DNA of 10,914 nt from Acidimicrobiales bacterium. GTDB lineage: Bacteria; Actinomycetota; Acidimicrobiia; Acidimicrobiales; VFJN01. The stretch is from assembly GCA_016936035.1 (NCBI GenBank), contig JAFGPU010000545.1, positions 1 to 10,914 of the forward strand. The letters run 5' to 3'. Shown in pieces: positions 1 through 6,390 of this stretch. The notes under the pieces are model-generated. The model did not search any database. It saw only the letters and a list, made by a program, of their open reading frames with translations, and was not told the origin of the DNA. How positions within the stretch are numbered: the first letter of the stretch is position 1; each line of letters starts with the position of its first letter. The position numbers and the translations under genes are program-made.

Positions 1-1086
1 ACCGCCCTGGAGGCCACCGTCGGTGAGCTGCTCCTCCCACAGCACCTCGCCGGTCTCGCGGTCGAGGACGTGGTATGCCCCGGCCTTGTCGCCCACGCCC
101 ACTGCGTCGGTGCCGTCGGCCGTGAACAGGTTGGGCATGGCGCCCACATCCGCGTCGAGGCCGGTGGGCAGATCGATGGTCCAGGCGTCGCCCTCGGTGA
201 ACTGGCGCGACCAGACCTCGTCCCCCGTGCCCAGGTCGAGGGCGACGAGGGCATCGCTGCGGGGCGGCGCCGGCGGTGCGTAGGCCTGGCCGGTGCCGAT
301 GTAGACGATGCCGCGCTCGGTGTCGACGGCGGGCGACGACCACACCGACACACCGGGGCCCTCGGTGGCGTCGCCGGCCGTGACCCGGAACCGCCACTGC
401 TCGTCACCGGTCTCGACGTCGAGCGCCACGACGCTGCCCCGGAACGTGGGGGGATCGCCGGGGGCGAAGACCTCGTAGCTGCCGACGCCCACCACCGCCA
501 GGCCGTCGACCACGACCGGCGAGCCGAACACGACCGCCTTGGGGTGGTCGTCGACCGACGTCTCCCACAGGACCTGGCCGGTGGCGCGGTCGAGCGCGAC
601 CAGGCGGGCGTCGAAGGTGCCCACGACCACGCGGTCGTCGGCGAGGGCCACGGCGCCGCCGACGTAGCCGCCCCCGACGTCGTGCGCCCAGATCTCGTCG
701 GCGGTCTCGCCGTCGAGGGCCCGGACGTGCCCGGTCCAGTCGCCCACGTACACCGTGCCGTCGCTCACGGCGGGGGTACCGGTGACCCCGTCGATGCCTC
801 GCACCTCCCACTCGGGCCGCAGGCCGTCGACGTCGTCGGGCCCGATGGCCGTCTCGTCGCTCGGGGCACGGGTGTTGGCCAGGTCGTATCCCACCCGCAC
901 CCACTCGGCCGGCGCTGCGGGCTCGGGCGCGCCGGCGTCGTCGTCGTCCGAGCAGGCGGCGAGCCCGGCGAGCCCCGCGACCACGGCGGCGACCGCGGCG
1001 AGCGCCGGGCCGAGCCGCGCCGGGTGGCGCGCCCTCGGGCGTGACGACCCGACGGCTCGTCGGCTGTGGTGCCCCTCGCCCCGCAT
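1..1086 (-). CDS. PQQ-binding-like beta-propeller lipoprotein (partial, C-terminus off the left edge)
   Basis: The first 362 residues are visible and the gene runs off the window. Residues 1-45 form a lipoprotein signal: an Arg-rich n-region (two RR pairs), a hydrophobic Ala/Val/Leu stretch at about 27-44, and the lipobox LAAC at 42-45 followed by an Asp run. The mature protein is therefore probably anchored outside the membrane at Cys45. Five blades carry the PQQ-repeat signature (ALDxxTGxxxW) at about 123-133, 164-174, 221-231, 282-292 and 340-350. The stretch at 262-354 (IGTGQAY, SDALVALD, GDAW, VGDKAGAYHVLD) resembles polyvinyl-alcohol-dehydrogenase-like quinoproteins more than the BamB scaffold. 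Whether it binds PQQ or is only a structural propeller cannot be told without the C-terminus. The ATG at 1086 was chosen because it opens directly onto the signal peptide and sits 8 nt behind a TACGGT -10 element; no clear Shine-Dalgarno is visible. It is transcribed divergently from the acyltransferase. Confidence 0.88.
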   Translation of the reverse strand, partial: MRGEGHHSRRAVGSSRPRARHPARLGPALAAVAAVVAGLAGLAACSDDDDAGAPEPAAPAEWVRVGYDLANTRAPSDETAIGPDDVDGLRPEWEVRGIDGVTGTPAVSDGTVYVGDWTGHVRALDGETADEIWAHDVGGGYVGGAVALADDRVVVGTFDARLVALDRATGQVLWETSVDDHPKAVVFGSPVVVDGLAVVGVGSYEVFAPGDPPTFRGSVVALDVETGDEQWRFRVTAGDATEGPGVSVWSSPAVDTERGIVYIGTGQAYAPPAPPRSDALVALDLGTGDEVWSRQFTEGDAWTIDLPTGLDADVGAMPNLFTADGTDAVGVGDKAGAYHVLDRETGEVLWEEQLTDGGLQGG

Positions 1087-1094
1087 GGCCGGGC

Positions 1095-1100
1095 ACCGTA
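1095..1100 (-). promoter_or_regulatory. Candidate -10 element (TACGGT) of the propeller lipoprotein gene
   Basis: On the minus strand TACGGT is followed by 8 nt and then the ATG at 1086. With the usual actinobacterial spacing of about 6-7 nt from -10 to transcript start, the mRNA would begin 1-2 nt before the start codon, so it would be leaderless or nearly so. This agrees with the lack of a ribosome binding site. No convincing -35 was seen. The rest of the 190-nt gap up to the acyltransferase start at 1277 holds no gene that I can support and no clear promoter for the plus-strand unit. Confidence 0.4.
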
Positions 1101-1261
1101 GCGCCCCATCTCGCTGCGGACGTGCGCTGGCACGCCGACGGGTGGTCGCGCCGCGCACGTCCGCCGCGCCGACCGGACGACGCTGGTCGAGGTGATCAAA
1201 GACCGGTGACCCGGGACCCTTGGCCCTGGTCATCGCCCGTCCCTGCCACGACGATGTGTCC

Positions 1262-1267
1262 GGGAGA
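1262..1267 (+). promoter_or_regulatory. Ribosome binding site (GGGAGA) deciding the acyltransferase start
   Basis: GGGAGA ends 9 nt before the ATG at 1277, which is good Shine-Dalgarno spacing. The longer reading frame could open at TTG 1220, but that start has no such site. The purine block therefore favours 1277; a second in-frame ATG lies two codons later at 1283. Confidence 0.5.
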
Positions 1268-1276
1268 CGAGCCATC

Positions 1277-2173
1277 ATGCACATGATCACCGATGCAGCC
1301 AAGGGTGCGGTCGGCGCACCGCTGCAGATGCTCGAGCGTCGCGCCGCCGCAGCGCGCGAGATGCGGTCGTCCGGGCGGGACGTCGAGTTCATCCGCCGCC
1401 AGCTGCCGACCGTCGAAGCGGCGATGCGGTACTTCGCACCGGAGGTGCGCCACGCGGAGCGCCTTCCCGCGACCGGCCCCGTGCTCGTCGTCGGGAACCA
1501 CTCCGGCCTGTTCTACATGCCGGACATGTGGATCACCGCGGCCGCCCTGGTGCACCGGCGCGGGCTCGACGCCCCAGCGTTCGGCCTCGGCTACGACCTG
1601 CTGTTCGCCATCCCGGGCGTCGAGTCGGTGATCCGCCGGTTCGGGGCCCTGCCCGCCAGCGGCCAGGCCGCCGAGCAGGCCCTGGCCGAGGACGCCGCCG
1701 TCCTCGTCTACCCCGGCGGGGACTGGGAGGCCTGCCGGCCCTGGACGCAGCGCAACCGGGTCGACCTCCACGGGCGCACCGGCTTCGTCCGCCTCGCCCT
1801 CCGCACGGGGGCCGCCGTCGTGCCCGTCGTCGCCCACGGCGCCCACCACAGCGTGATGGTGCTGACGCGCGGCGAGGGCATCGCCCGCACGCTGGGGCTC
1901 GATCGCCTCCGGGTCAAGGTCATGCCGTTCCTCGTCGGGGTGCCCTTCGGGGTGGCGCCGGTCGTGCTGCCACCGCTCCCGTTGCCGACCAAGGTGACGG
2001 TCGACTTCCTCGACGCCCATGACTGGTCGAGCGACGGTCCGGCCGCCGCCGACGATCCCCGCCTGGTGCAGGAGCGCTACGACGAGGTGGCCGAGGCCCT
2101 CCAGGCGGGACTCGACACGCTGGCAGCGGAGCGACCCCACCCGCTTCTCAGCCGGTTCGGGCTGGCGCGCTGA
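1277..2173 (+). CDS. Lysophospholipid/glycerol acyltransferase, MGAT-like family
   Basis: This is a 298-residue protein of the LPLAT superfamily, close to the monoacylglycerol/diacylglycerol acyltransferase-like branch. It is expected to transfer a fatty acyl group to a glycerolipid or other lipid hydroxyl at the cytoplasmic membrane face. Visible motifs are the catalytic GNHSG block (His75), with Asp83 eight residues on instead of the five of the classical NHx4D; the glycine-rich substrate block YPGGDWE at 145-151; and the GRTGFVRLALRTGAAVVPV segment at 166-184, very typical of this branch. No long signal peptide or strong transmembrane helix is seen, so it is probably peripheral. The start follows from the GGGAGA site at 1262-1267. 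It ends 18 nt before the RND exporter start, so the two are very likely co-transcribed, which suggests a lipid that is acylated and then exported. The exact acceptor is unknown. Confidence 0.85.
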   Translation: MHMITDAAKGAVGAPLQMLERRAAAAREMRSSGRDVEFIRRQLPTVEAAMRYFAPEVRHAERLPATGPVLVVGNHSGLFYMPDMWITAAALVHRRGLDAPAFGLGYDLLFAIPGVESVIRRFGALPASGQAAEQALAEDAAVLVYPGGDWEACRPWTQRNRVDLHGRTGFVRLALRTGAAVVPVVAHGAHHSVMVLTRGEGIARTLGLDRLRVKVMPFLVGVPFGVAPVVLPPLPLPTKVTVDFLDAHDWSSDGPAAADDPRLVQERYDEVAEALQAGLDTLAAERPHPLLSRFGLAR

Positions 2174-2191
2174 GCGGGGGGACGAGGGCCC

Positions 2192-4738
2192 GTGACACCA
2201 CCGCAGTCCGCGATCGCCGCGTGGGTCGCCCGCCGACCCTGGACCGTGCTCGGCGTCGCGGCTGCGGTCTCGGTCGTGCTCGGCCTGGGCGTGCCTCGCC
2301 TCGACTTCGAGACCAGCCAGGAGGGCCTGATCGGCGAGGACCACCCCATCTCGGTGCAGAACACCGAGTTCCAGCGCCACTTCGGCGGCGAGGCGATGAT
2401 CGCCGTGATCACCGCGCACGAGGGGCGGCGCATCGACGACCTCGTCGCCCCGGGCAACCGCGACCAGCTCCGGCAGCTGGAGGACGGCCTGCGCGACACC
2501 GGCATGTTCCACTCGGTCATCGGCCCGGTGACGGGACTCGAGTTCGGGCTGCGCCAGTTCTCGATCGCGCAGGACATGATCGCCGCCGCCCGCGAGCGGA
2601 CCGCGCGCGACGCGACGCCGGCCCGGCTGGCGGAGGTCGAGGCCATGCTCGACGCCCGGGTGGACGGCAGCGCGGCACGCGCCGCGACCGCCCTCGAGGA
2701 GGGAGCGGGCCTCGACGATCCCGTGAGCCTCGACAACCCGGCCATGGTGGCGTTCCTGCTCTACGAGGACGAGACCGAGACGTCCACCCGGCCCGTCCTG
2801 CGCGACGCGTTCCCGGACTCGCGCCACGCGCTCCTCGTGGCCCGCCTCCCCGGCAACCTGCCGCTCGACGACACCAACGACGCGATCGACGCCTTCGAGG
2901 CCGCGGTCGCCGATGTCGAGCTCGACGGCTTCGACGTGTTCGCCACGGGATCGCCGGAGCTGATCCGGGACATCAACGACTACCTGCAGTCGGGCCTGGT
3001 GACGCTCGGGCTGCTCGCCGTGCTGGTGATGGTGGTCGTGCTCGCCGGCGTGTTCCGGGTGCGGTGGCGCCTGCTGTCGATGGCGGTCGTGCTGATCGGT
3101 GCGGTGTGGGGCTTCGGTCTCATGGGCTACGTCGGGGTCCCGCTGACGCTCATCACGATCTCGGGGCTGCCGATCCTCATCGGGGTGGGGGTCGACTTCT
3201 CGATCCAGATCCACAGCCGGTTCGAGGAGGAGCTCGCCGTCGACGGGTCGACCGCCGGTGCGGTCCGGCGTGTCTTCGCCCGCCTCGTGCCGACGCTCGG
3301 CATCGCGATGCTGGCCGCGGTCGCCGGCTTCCTGTCGCTGCAGATCTCCGACGTCCCCCAGATCCGGCAGTTCGGGCTGATGCTGGCGCTCGGCATCGCC
3401 GCACTGCTGGTGACCGCGACCCTGGTCCCGCTGGCCGTCCTGGTGCTGCGCGAGCGCCACCGGCCCACCGGCGTGGCGGCCGCGTCCGGGAGCGGGGCGA
3501 TCGAGCGGATGGTCAGGTGGATGTGCTTCGCGCTGCGTCGCCGCCTCGTGCCCGTGGTGGCCGTCGGCGCCGTGGTCGTCGTGGCCGGCCTCGCCGTCGA
3601 GGGCCGGTTCACGATCCAGACCGATCCCGAGCGCTGGGTGCCCCAGGACAGCTCGACGGTGGACGAGCTGGGCCGGCTGCGACAGATCAGCGGGTTCTCC
3701 AGCGAGCTCGTCGTGCTCGTCGAGGCGCCGGACGTGACCTCCACCGAGGTGCTCGGCTGGGTGCAGCGCTTCGCCGACGCCCAGGTCGAGCGCCATCCCG
3801 AGGTCCTGGTGCGCGGCGCGAGCCTGGCCGGCATCGTCGCCGAGGTCACCGGCGCCCCGCCCGGCCAGGACGAGGCACTGGTCATGCTCGGCGGCGCCCT
3901 CGACGACCCGCCGACCTACGACGTCGCCCCGGCCGACGTCGTGCAGTCGTTCGTCAGCGCCGACCGCGGTCGGGCCGCCGTCGTGTTCCCCATCCGCCCC
4001 ATCACGCTCCAGGAGCGCCGGGCGCTGCTGGAGGAGATGCGCGCCGACCTCGACCCGCCGGCAGGGACGACCGCCGCGGTGGGACAGCTCGCTCCGCCCG
4101 AGGGAACGTCCGGGGTGCCCACCGGGCTGGCCGCCATCGGTGCCGAGTTCGTCGAGCTGCTCGAGGCGAACCGGGTCGAGATGACCTGGCTGGCCCTCGG
4201 CGCGGTGGCCCTGTGCCTCCTGCTGGCGTACCGGAGCGTGACGATGACCGTGCTCCCGCTCGTCCCCGTGACCATCGCCGTGGGCCTGTCGTCACTGGTG
4301 ACCCTGGTCAGCGGTCGGGAGCTGAGCCCGCTCACGAGCGTGACCGGTCCACTGGTGATCGCCACCTGCACCGAGTTCTCGGTGCTGATCCTGGCGCGCT
4401 ACGTCGAGGAGCGCCGCCGCGGCCGCGACCCCGCCGCGGCCGTCGAGGTCGGCGCCGTGCGCATCGGCCGGGCGTTCCTGGCGTCCGGGCTGACGAGCGT
4501 GGGCGGCTTCGCCGTGCTCGGCCTGTCGTCCTACCCGCTGCTGCGCGACTTCGGCATCCTCGTCGCCCTCAACGTGATCGTGGCCCTGGTGAGCGCGCTC
4601 GCCGTGCTGCCGCCGCTGCTCATGTGGGCCGATGCCGACGTCCGGCTCACCCGGTTCCCGCCGGGAGCGCTCGACGCCGCGGTCGCCGAGGCGCCGCCCG
4701 ACGGGCGTTCACCCGGTGAGCTGGCCGACCCGGCCTGA
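2192..4738 (+). CDS. RND-superfamily (MMPL/HAE3-like) membrane exporter
   Basis: This is an 848-residue membrane protein with the duplicated RND layout. TM1 lies at about 17-37, a large extracytoplasmic loop at about 38-265, and five TM segments at about 268-420. The second half repeats this: TM at about 452-470, a loop at 471-660, and five TM segments at about 664-813. The TM4 motif ILIGVGVDFSIQIHSRFEEE (328-347) carries Asp335 at the proton-relay position, and the matching TM10 motif ATCTEFSVLILARYVEER (724-741) carries Glu728 instead. The length, two-loop structure and TEFSVLILxRYxEER signature fit the hydrophobe/amphiphile efflux-3 (HAE3) group and its MMPL relatives, which move lipids or hydrophobic compounds. 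No outer-membrane partner is expected in an actinobacterium. The start is GTG with purine-rich sequence at 2175-2188. The upstream acyltransferase gene ends at 2173, arguing for an operon and a lipid substrate (inference). The C-terminal tail after 815 is cytoplasmic and low in complexity. Confidence 0.88.
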   Translation: MTPPQSAIAAWVARRPWTVLGVAAAVSVVLGLGVPRLDFETSQEGLIGEDHPISVQNTEFQRHFGGEAMIAVITAHEGRRIDDLVAPGNRDQLRQLEDGLRDTGMFHSVIGPVTGLEFGLRQFSIAQDMIAAARERTARDATPARLAEVEAMLDARVDGSAARAATALEEGAGLDDPVSLDNPAMVAFLLYEDETETSTRPVLRDAFPDSRHALLVARLPGNLPLDDTNDAIDAFEAAVADVELDGFDVFATGSPELIRDINDYLQSGLVTLGLLAVLVMVVVLAGVFRVRWRLLSMAVVLIGAVWGFGLMGYVGVPLTLITISGLPILIGVGVDFSIQIHSRFEEELAVDGSTAGAVRRVFARLVPTLGIAMLAAVAGFLSLQISDVPQIRQFGLMLALGIAALLVTATLVPLAVLVLRERHRPTGVAAASGSGAIERMVRWMCFALRRRLVPVVAVGAVVVVAGLAVEGRFTIQTDPERWVPQDSSTVDELGRLRQISGFSSELVVLVEAPDVTSTEVLGWVQRFADAQVERHPEVLVRGASLAGIVAEVTGAPPGQDEALVMLGGALDDPPTYDVAPADVVQSFVSADRGRAAVVFPIRPITLQERRALLEEMRADLDPPAGTTAAVGQLAPPEGTSGVPTGLAAIGAEFVELLEANRVEMTWLALGAVALCLLLAYRSVTMTVLPLVPVTIAVGLSSLVTLVSGRELSPLTSVTGPLVIATCTEFSVLILARYVEERRRGRDPAAAVEVGAVRIGRAFLASGLTSVGGFAVLGLSSYPLLRDFGILVALNVIVALVSALAVLPPLLMWADADVRLTRFPPGALDAAVAEAPPDGRSPGELADPA

Positions 4739-4764
4739 CCGAACGGACCGGCTGGGGACGGTCA
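4736..4764. terminator. Weak inverted repeat between convergent genes
   Basis: TGACCG at 4736-4741 pairs with CGGTCA at 4759-4764, with a 17-nt loop rich in CGG/CCG. Each arm begins with a stop codon (TGA) of one of the two convergent genes, so part of the symmetry is forced by that coincidence. There is no T-run on either side. It may help end transcription of the exporter and of the hydrolase, but support is thin. Confidence 0.2.
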
Positions 4765-5610
4765 CGATCCGGGCACAGCGGCGATCGGGCCCGGCCCCCG
4801 CCCGGCGCGCCAGGCCGCGGCGTTGAACGCGACGATGACGTCGGTCAAACGATCGGGGCGCAAGCGCAGCTCGACCGGTGAGCGCGCACCGACGAGCGCG
4901 GCGTCCGGCATCTGCTCGGCCAACCTCTTGGCGTCGCTGAACGGGTGGATCAGGTCGTGGCGGTGTGCCAGCACGAGGGTCGGAACGTCCATCCGTGCCC
5001 TCTCGTCCTGGGTGGGGGCGACGGGGCCCACGAGCACCCCGTGAAGGATGGCGGCCATCACCTCGGGGGGCATGCCGGCTGCGTGCACGAGGCTGTTCGC
5101 CGCGTCGAACGGGAGGCGCGGCAGCCGCCGCACCCCTGCACCGAGCAGGCGAGCGAGTCCCCGCCCGTAGTGCACCAGCAGCAGCAGCGGGGCGAAGAAC
5201 ATGGCTGCGGACGGCACCGCCCACTCGAGCACGGGCATCTCGAGCACCAGGCCGCGCACCCGCTCGGGCTGCCGGCTCGCGGCGAACAGGCTGACGTTCG
5301 CCCCGAGCGACACCCCACCGAGCACGGCCTCGGACACGCCGAGGTGGTCGAGCAGGGCGAACACCTGGTCGGCGTAGGAGTCGATGCGGTACTCGGCGGC
5401 GTGGGTGGGCTTGTCGCTGCGGCCGTGCCCGAGGAGGTCGAGCAGGACGACACGGTGGCCCTGGGCCGCGACCGCCTCGGCGATGCCGCGGTTCATCTCC
5501 GAGTCGAGGAGCAGCCCGTGCATGTACACGAGCACGCGGTCGCCCTCGCCGTAGGTGTCGTACACCAGCCGGCGCCCGCGGTGGGAGAGCGCGTCGGTCA
5601 CGGCCTTCAC
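4762..5610 (-). CDS. Alpha/beta-hydrolase-fold protein, TetR-coupled, catalytic His apparently absent
   Basis: This is a 282-residue single-domain alpha/beta hydrolase. It shows the strand-turn VLVYMHGLLLDS at 26-37 (oxyanion region HG), the LDLLGHGRSDKP block at 57-68, the nucleophile elbow GGVSLGAN with Ser101, and a probable acid at Asp219 in AHRHDLIHPF. The catalytic His normally lies about 25-30 residues after the acid; here that stretch reads ALVGARSPVELRLRPDRLT (238-256) and there is no His after position 222. The protein may be an atypical hydrolase or a non-catalytic relative, unless His222 is used in an unusual way. The cap region at 135-200 is hydrophobic. The start GTG overlaps the TetR stop codon as GTGA, so the two genes are translationally coupled and share the TetR promoter. 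If active, an esterase role downstream of the divergent Baeyer-Villiger monooxygenase is attractive, but this is inference. The gene ends 23 nt from the convergent exporter. Confidence 0.85.
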   Translation of the reverse strand: MKAVTDALSHRGRRLVYDTYGEGDRVLVYMHGLLLDSEMNRGIAEAVAAQGHRVVLLDLLGHGRSDKPTHAAEYRIDSYADQVFALLDHLGVSEAVLGGVSLGANVSLFAASRQPERVRGLVLEMPVLEWAVPSAAMFFAPLLLLVHYGRGLARLLGAGVRRLPRLPFDAANSLVHAAGMPPEVMAAILHGVLVGPVAPTQDERARMDVPTLVLAHRHDLIHPFSDAKRLAEQMPDAALVGARSPVELRLRPDRLTDVIVAFNAAAWRAGRGPGPIAAVPGS

Positions 5611-6317
5611 GGGGTGCCGCCCTGGTGTGGCGCGGCCGACCGGTGCGCGGCCGGTGGGCGGGCGGCGTCGCCGGGGGTGGGCTCGAGCGCCGCCTCGAGG
5701 ACGGCGGCGACGGACCCGGCGTAGGGTCCGGTGGCACCGAGGCCGAGCTGCACCACGGACATGAGCAGCGACATGACGATGGCGACGATGCCGTCGGCCA
5801 TGGTGTCCGGGTCGACGTCGGGGCGGACCGCGCCGGCGGCCTGATCGACCGCCAGCCGCTCGGCGCAGACCCGGCGCAGGTCGGTCAGGGCCGGGATCTC
5901 GAGCACGCGTGCCGTCACCTCGGGCTCGAGCCCGGCGAGCAGGCGACGGGCGAGGGGGTGCCGGTCGACGGCGCCCAGCAGTGCGTCGAGCAGCGTGTCG
6001 CGCCAGTCGGGCATGCCCGGCTCGCTCAGCACGCCGGAGAGGGCCTGGTGGATGACGGCCGCCGCGTCCTCGTCGACCGCCGCCAGGAACAGCGCCTCCT
6101 TGTTGGCGAAGTAGGCGTAGGGCACCGTGCCGCCGACGCCGGCGGCACGGGCGATGTCGGCGACCGACGTGGCCCGGTAGCCGTCGCGGCCGAAGCGGGC
6201 GACGGCGGCGTCGAGGATGGCGCGCCGGGTCAGCTCGCCCTTGCTCGCCCGGGACGTCGGGGCCGGAGTCGTCGACGCCGGGATCGGGGCCGACATGGGG
6301 GCCGGGATCGTCGTCAT
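5607..6317 (-). CDS. TetR/AcrR-family transcriptional repressor
   Basis: This is a 236-residue TetR-family protein. A Pro/Ala/Ser/Thr-rich N-terminal tail (1-25) precedes the DNA-binding domain at about 27-85: GELTRRAILDAAVARFGRDG, then the helix-turn-helix TSVADIARAAGVGGTVPYAYF at 50-70 and NKEALF. The remaining alpha-helical part, including ADGIVAIVMSLLMSVVQLGL, is the ligand-binding and dimer domain; the effector is unknown. The ATG at 6317 was chosen because the frame upstream of it runs through the divergent promoter and the neighbouring gene. A second ATG seven codons later is also possible. A TACCGT -10 element ends 9 nt before the ATG, so the mRNA should be leaderless or nearly so. 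Inverted repeats in the divergent gap overlap the -10 elements of both promoters, so it likely represses itself, the coupled hydrolase and the diiron/monooxygenase pair. The layout resembles ethR/ethA, though the sequence is not an obvious EthR. Confidence 0.9.
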   Translation of the reverse strand: MTTIPAPMSAPIPASTTPAPTSRASKGELTRRAILDAAVARFGRDGYRATSVADIARAAGVGGTVPYAYFANKEALFLAAVDEDAAAVIHQALSGVLSEPGMPDWRDTLLDALLGAVDRHPLARRLLAGLEPEVTARVLEIPALTDLRRVCAERLAVDQAAGAVRPDVDPDTMADGIVAIVMSLLMSVVQLGLGATGPYAGSVAAVLEAALEPTPGDAARPPAAHRSAAPHQGGTP

Positions 6318-6326
6318 CAGGCGCCG

Positions 6327-6332
6327 ACGGTA
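6327..6332 (-). promoter_or_regulatory. Candidate -10 element (TACCGT) of the tetR-hydrolase operon
   Basis: On the minus strand TACCGT is followed by 9 nt and the tetR ATG at 6317. The transcript would begin about 2-3 nt before the start codon. No convincing -35 hexamer at 16-18 bp was found. The element lies wholly inside the left operator arm. Confidence 0.45.
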
Positions 6333-6357
6333 CCAGAGAAATTTGAGGAATCTCTGG
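6333..6357. repeat. Inner inverted repeat in the tetR/diiron divergent region
   Basis: CCAGAGA at 6333-6339 pairs exactly with TCTCTGG at 6351-6357 across an 11-nt A/T-rich centre. It starts immediately after the left operator arm and has a different sequence from it. It could be a second protein-binding site, for this TetR or another regulator, or a structural element of the promoter region. The symmetry is seen directly; the role is not known. Confidence 0.5.
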
Positions 6358-6376
6358 AAACTCTCAACGGAAATGC

Positions 6377-6382
6377 TACCGT
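6377..6382 (+). promoter_or_regulatory. Candidate -10 element (TACCGT) of the diiron-monooxygenase operon
   Basis: TACCGT is followed by 8 nt and the ATG at 6391, predicting a transcript that starts at or within 2 nt of the start codon. There is no Shine-Dalgarno upstream of this ATG, which agrees with a leaderless mRNA. The hexamer 17 bp upstream (CTGGAA, 6354-6359) is a poor -35. The element lies in the right operator arm. Confidence 0.45.
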
Positions 6383-6390
6383 CGGTAACC

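Larger units (their letters stand above)
6324..6385. promoter_or_regulatory. Putative TetR operator: outer inverted repeat covering both divergent promoters
   Basis: CCGACGGTA at 6324-6332 is the exact inverse of TACCGTCGG at 6377-6385, with 44 bp between the arms. The right site extends to the near-perfect 11-bp palindrome TACCG-T-CGGTA (6377-6387), and the left site matches its inverse at 9 of 11 positions. Each arm contains a TACCGT -10 element, the left one reading toward tetR and the right one toward the diiron gene. A repressor bound here would block both promoters. The interval is notably A/T-rich compared with its surroundings. The operator role is inferred from symmetry, position and the adjacent TetR gene. 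Confidence 0.6.

Noticed and set aside
70..1044. A 324-codon plus-strand frame over the propeller gene
   Set aside because: The minus-strand frame encodes a lipoprotein signal and five PQQ-type repeats; the plus-strand translation is a Val/Gly/Asp/Arg-rich shadow.
1220..1276. TTG start for the acyltransferase at 1220
   Set aside because: It has no ribosome binding site, whereas ATG 1277 follows GGGAGA at good spacing; the extra 19 residues contain no family motif.
1087..1276. Search for a small gene or RNA in the gap between the propeller gene and the acyltransferase
   Set aside because: Only short shadow frames and chance palindromes (ACCGGT, CCCGGG) are present; nothing with a supported start, motif or stable hairpin plus T-run.
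1196..3796. An 866-codon open frame on the minus strand opposite the acyltransferase and exporter
   Set aside because: It is antisense to two genes with clear family motifs, and its product is a His/Asp/Gly/Arg-rich low-complexity string with no domain. Such frames are routine at this GC content because stop codons are rare.
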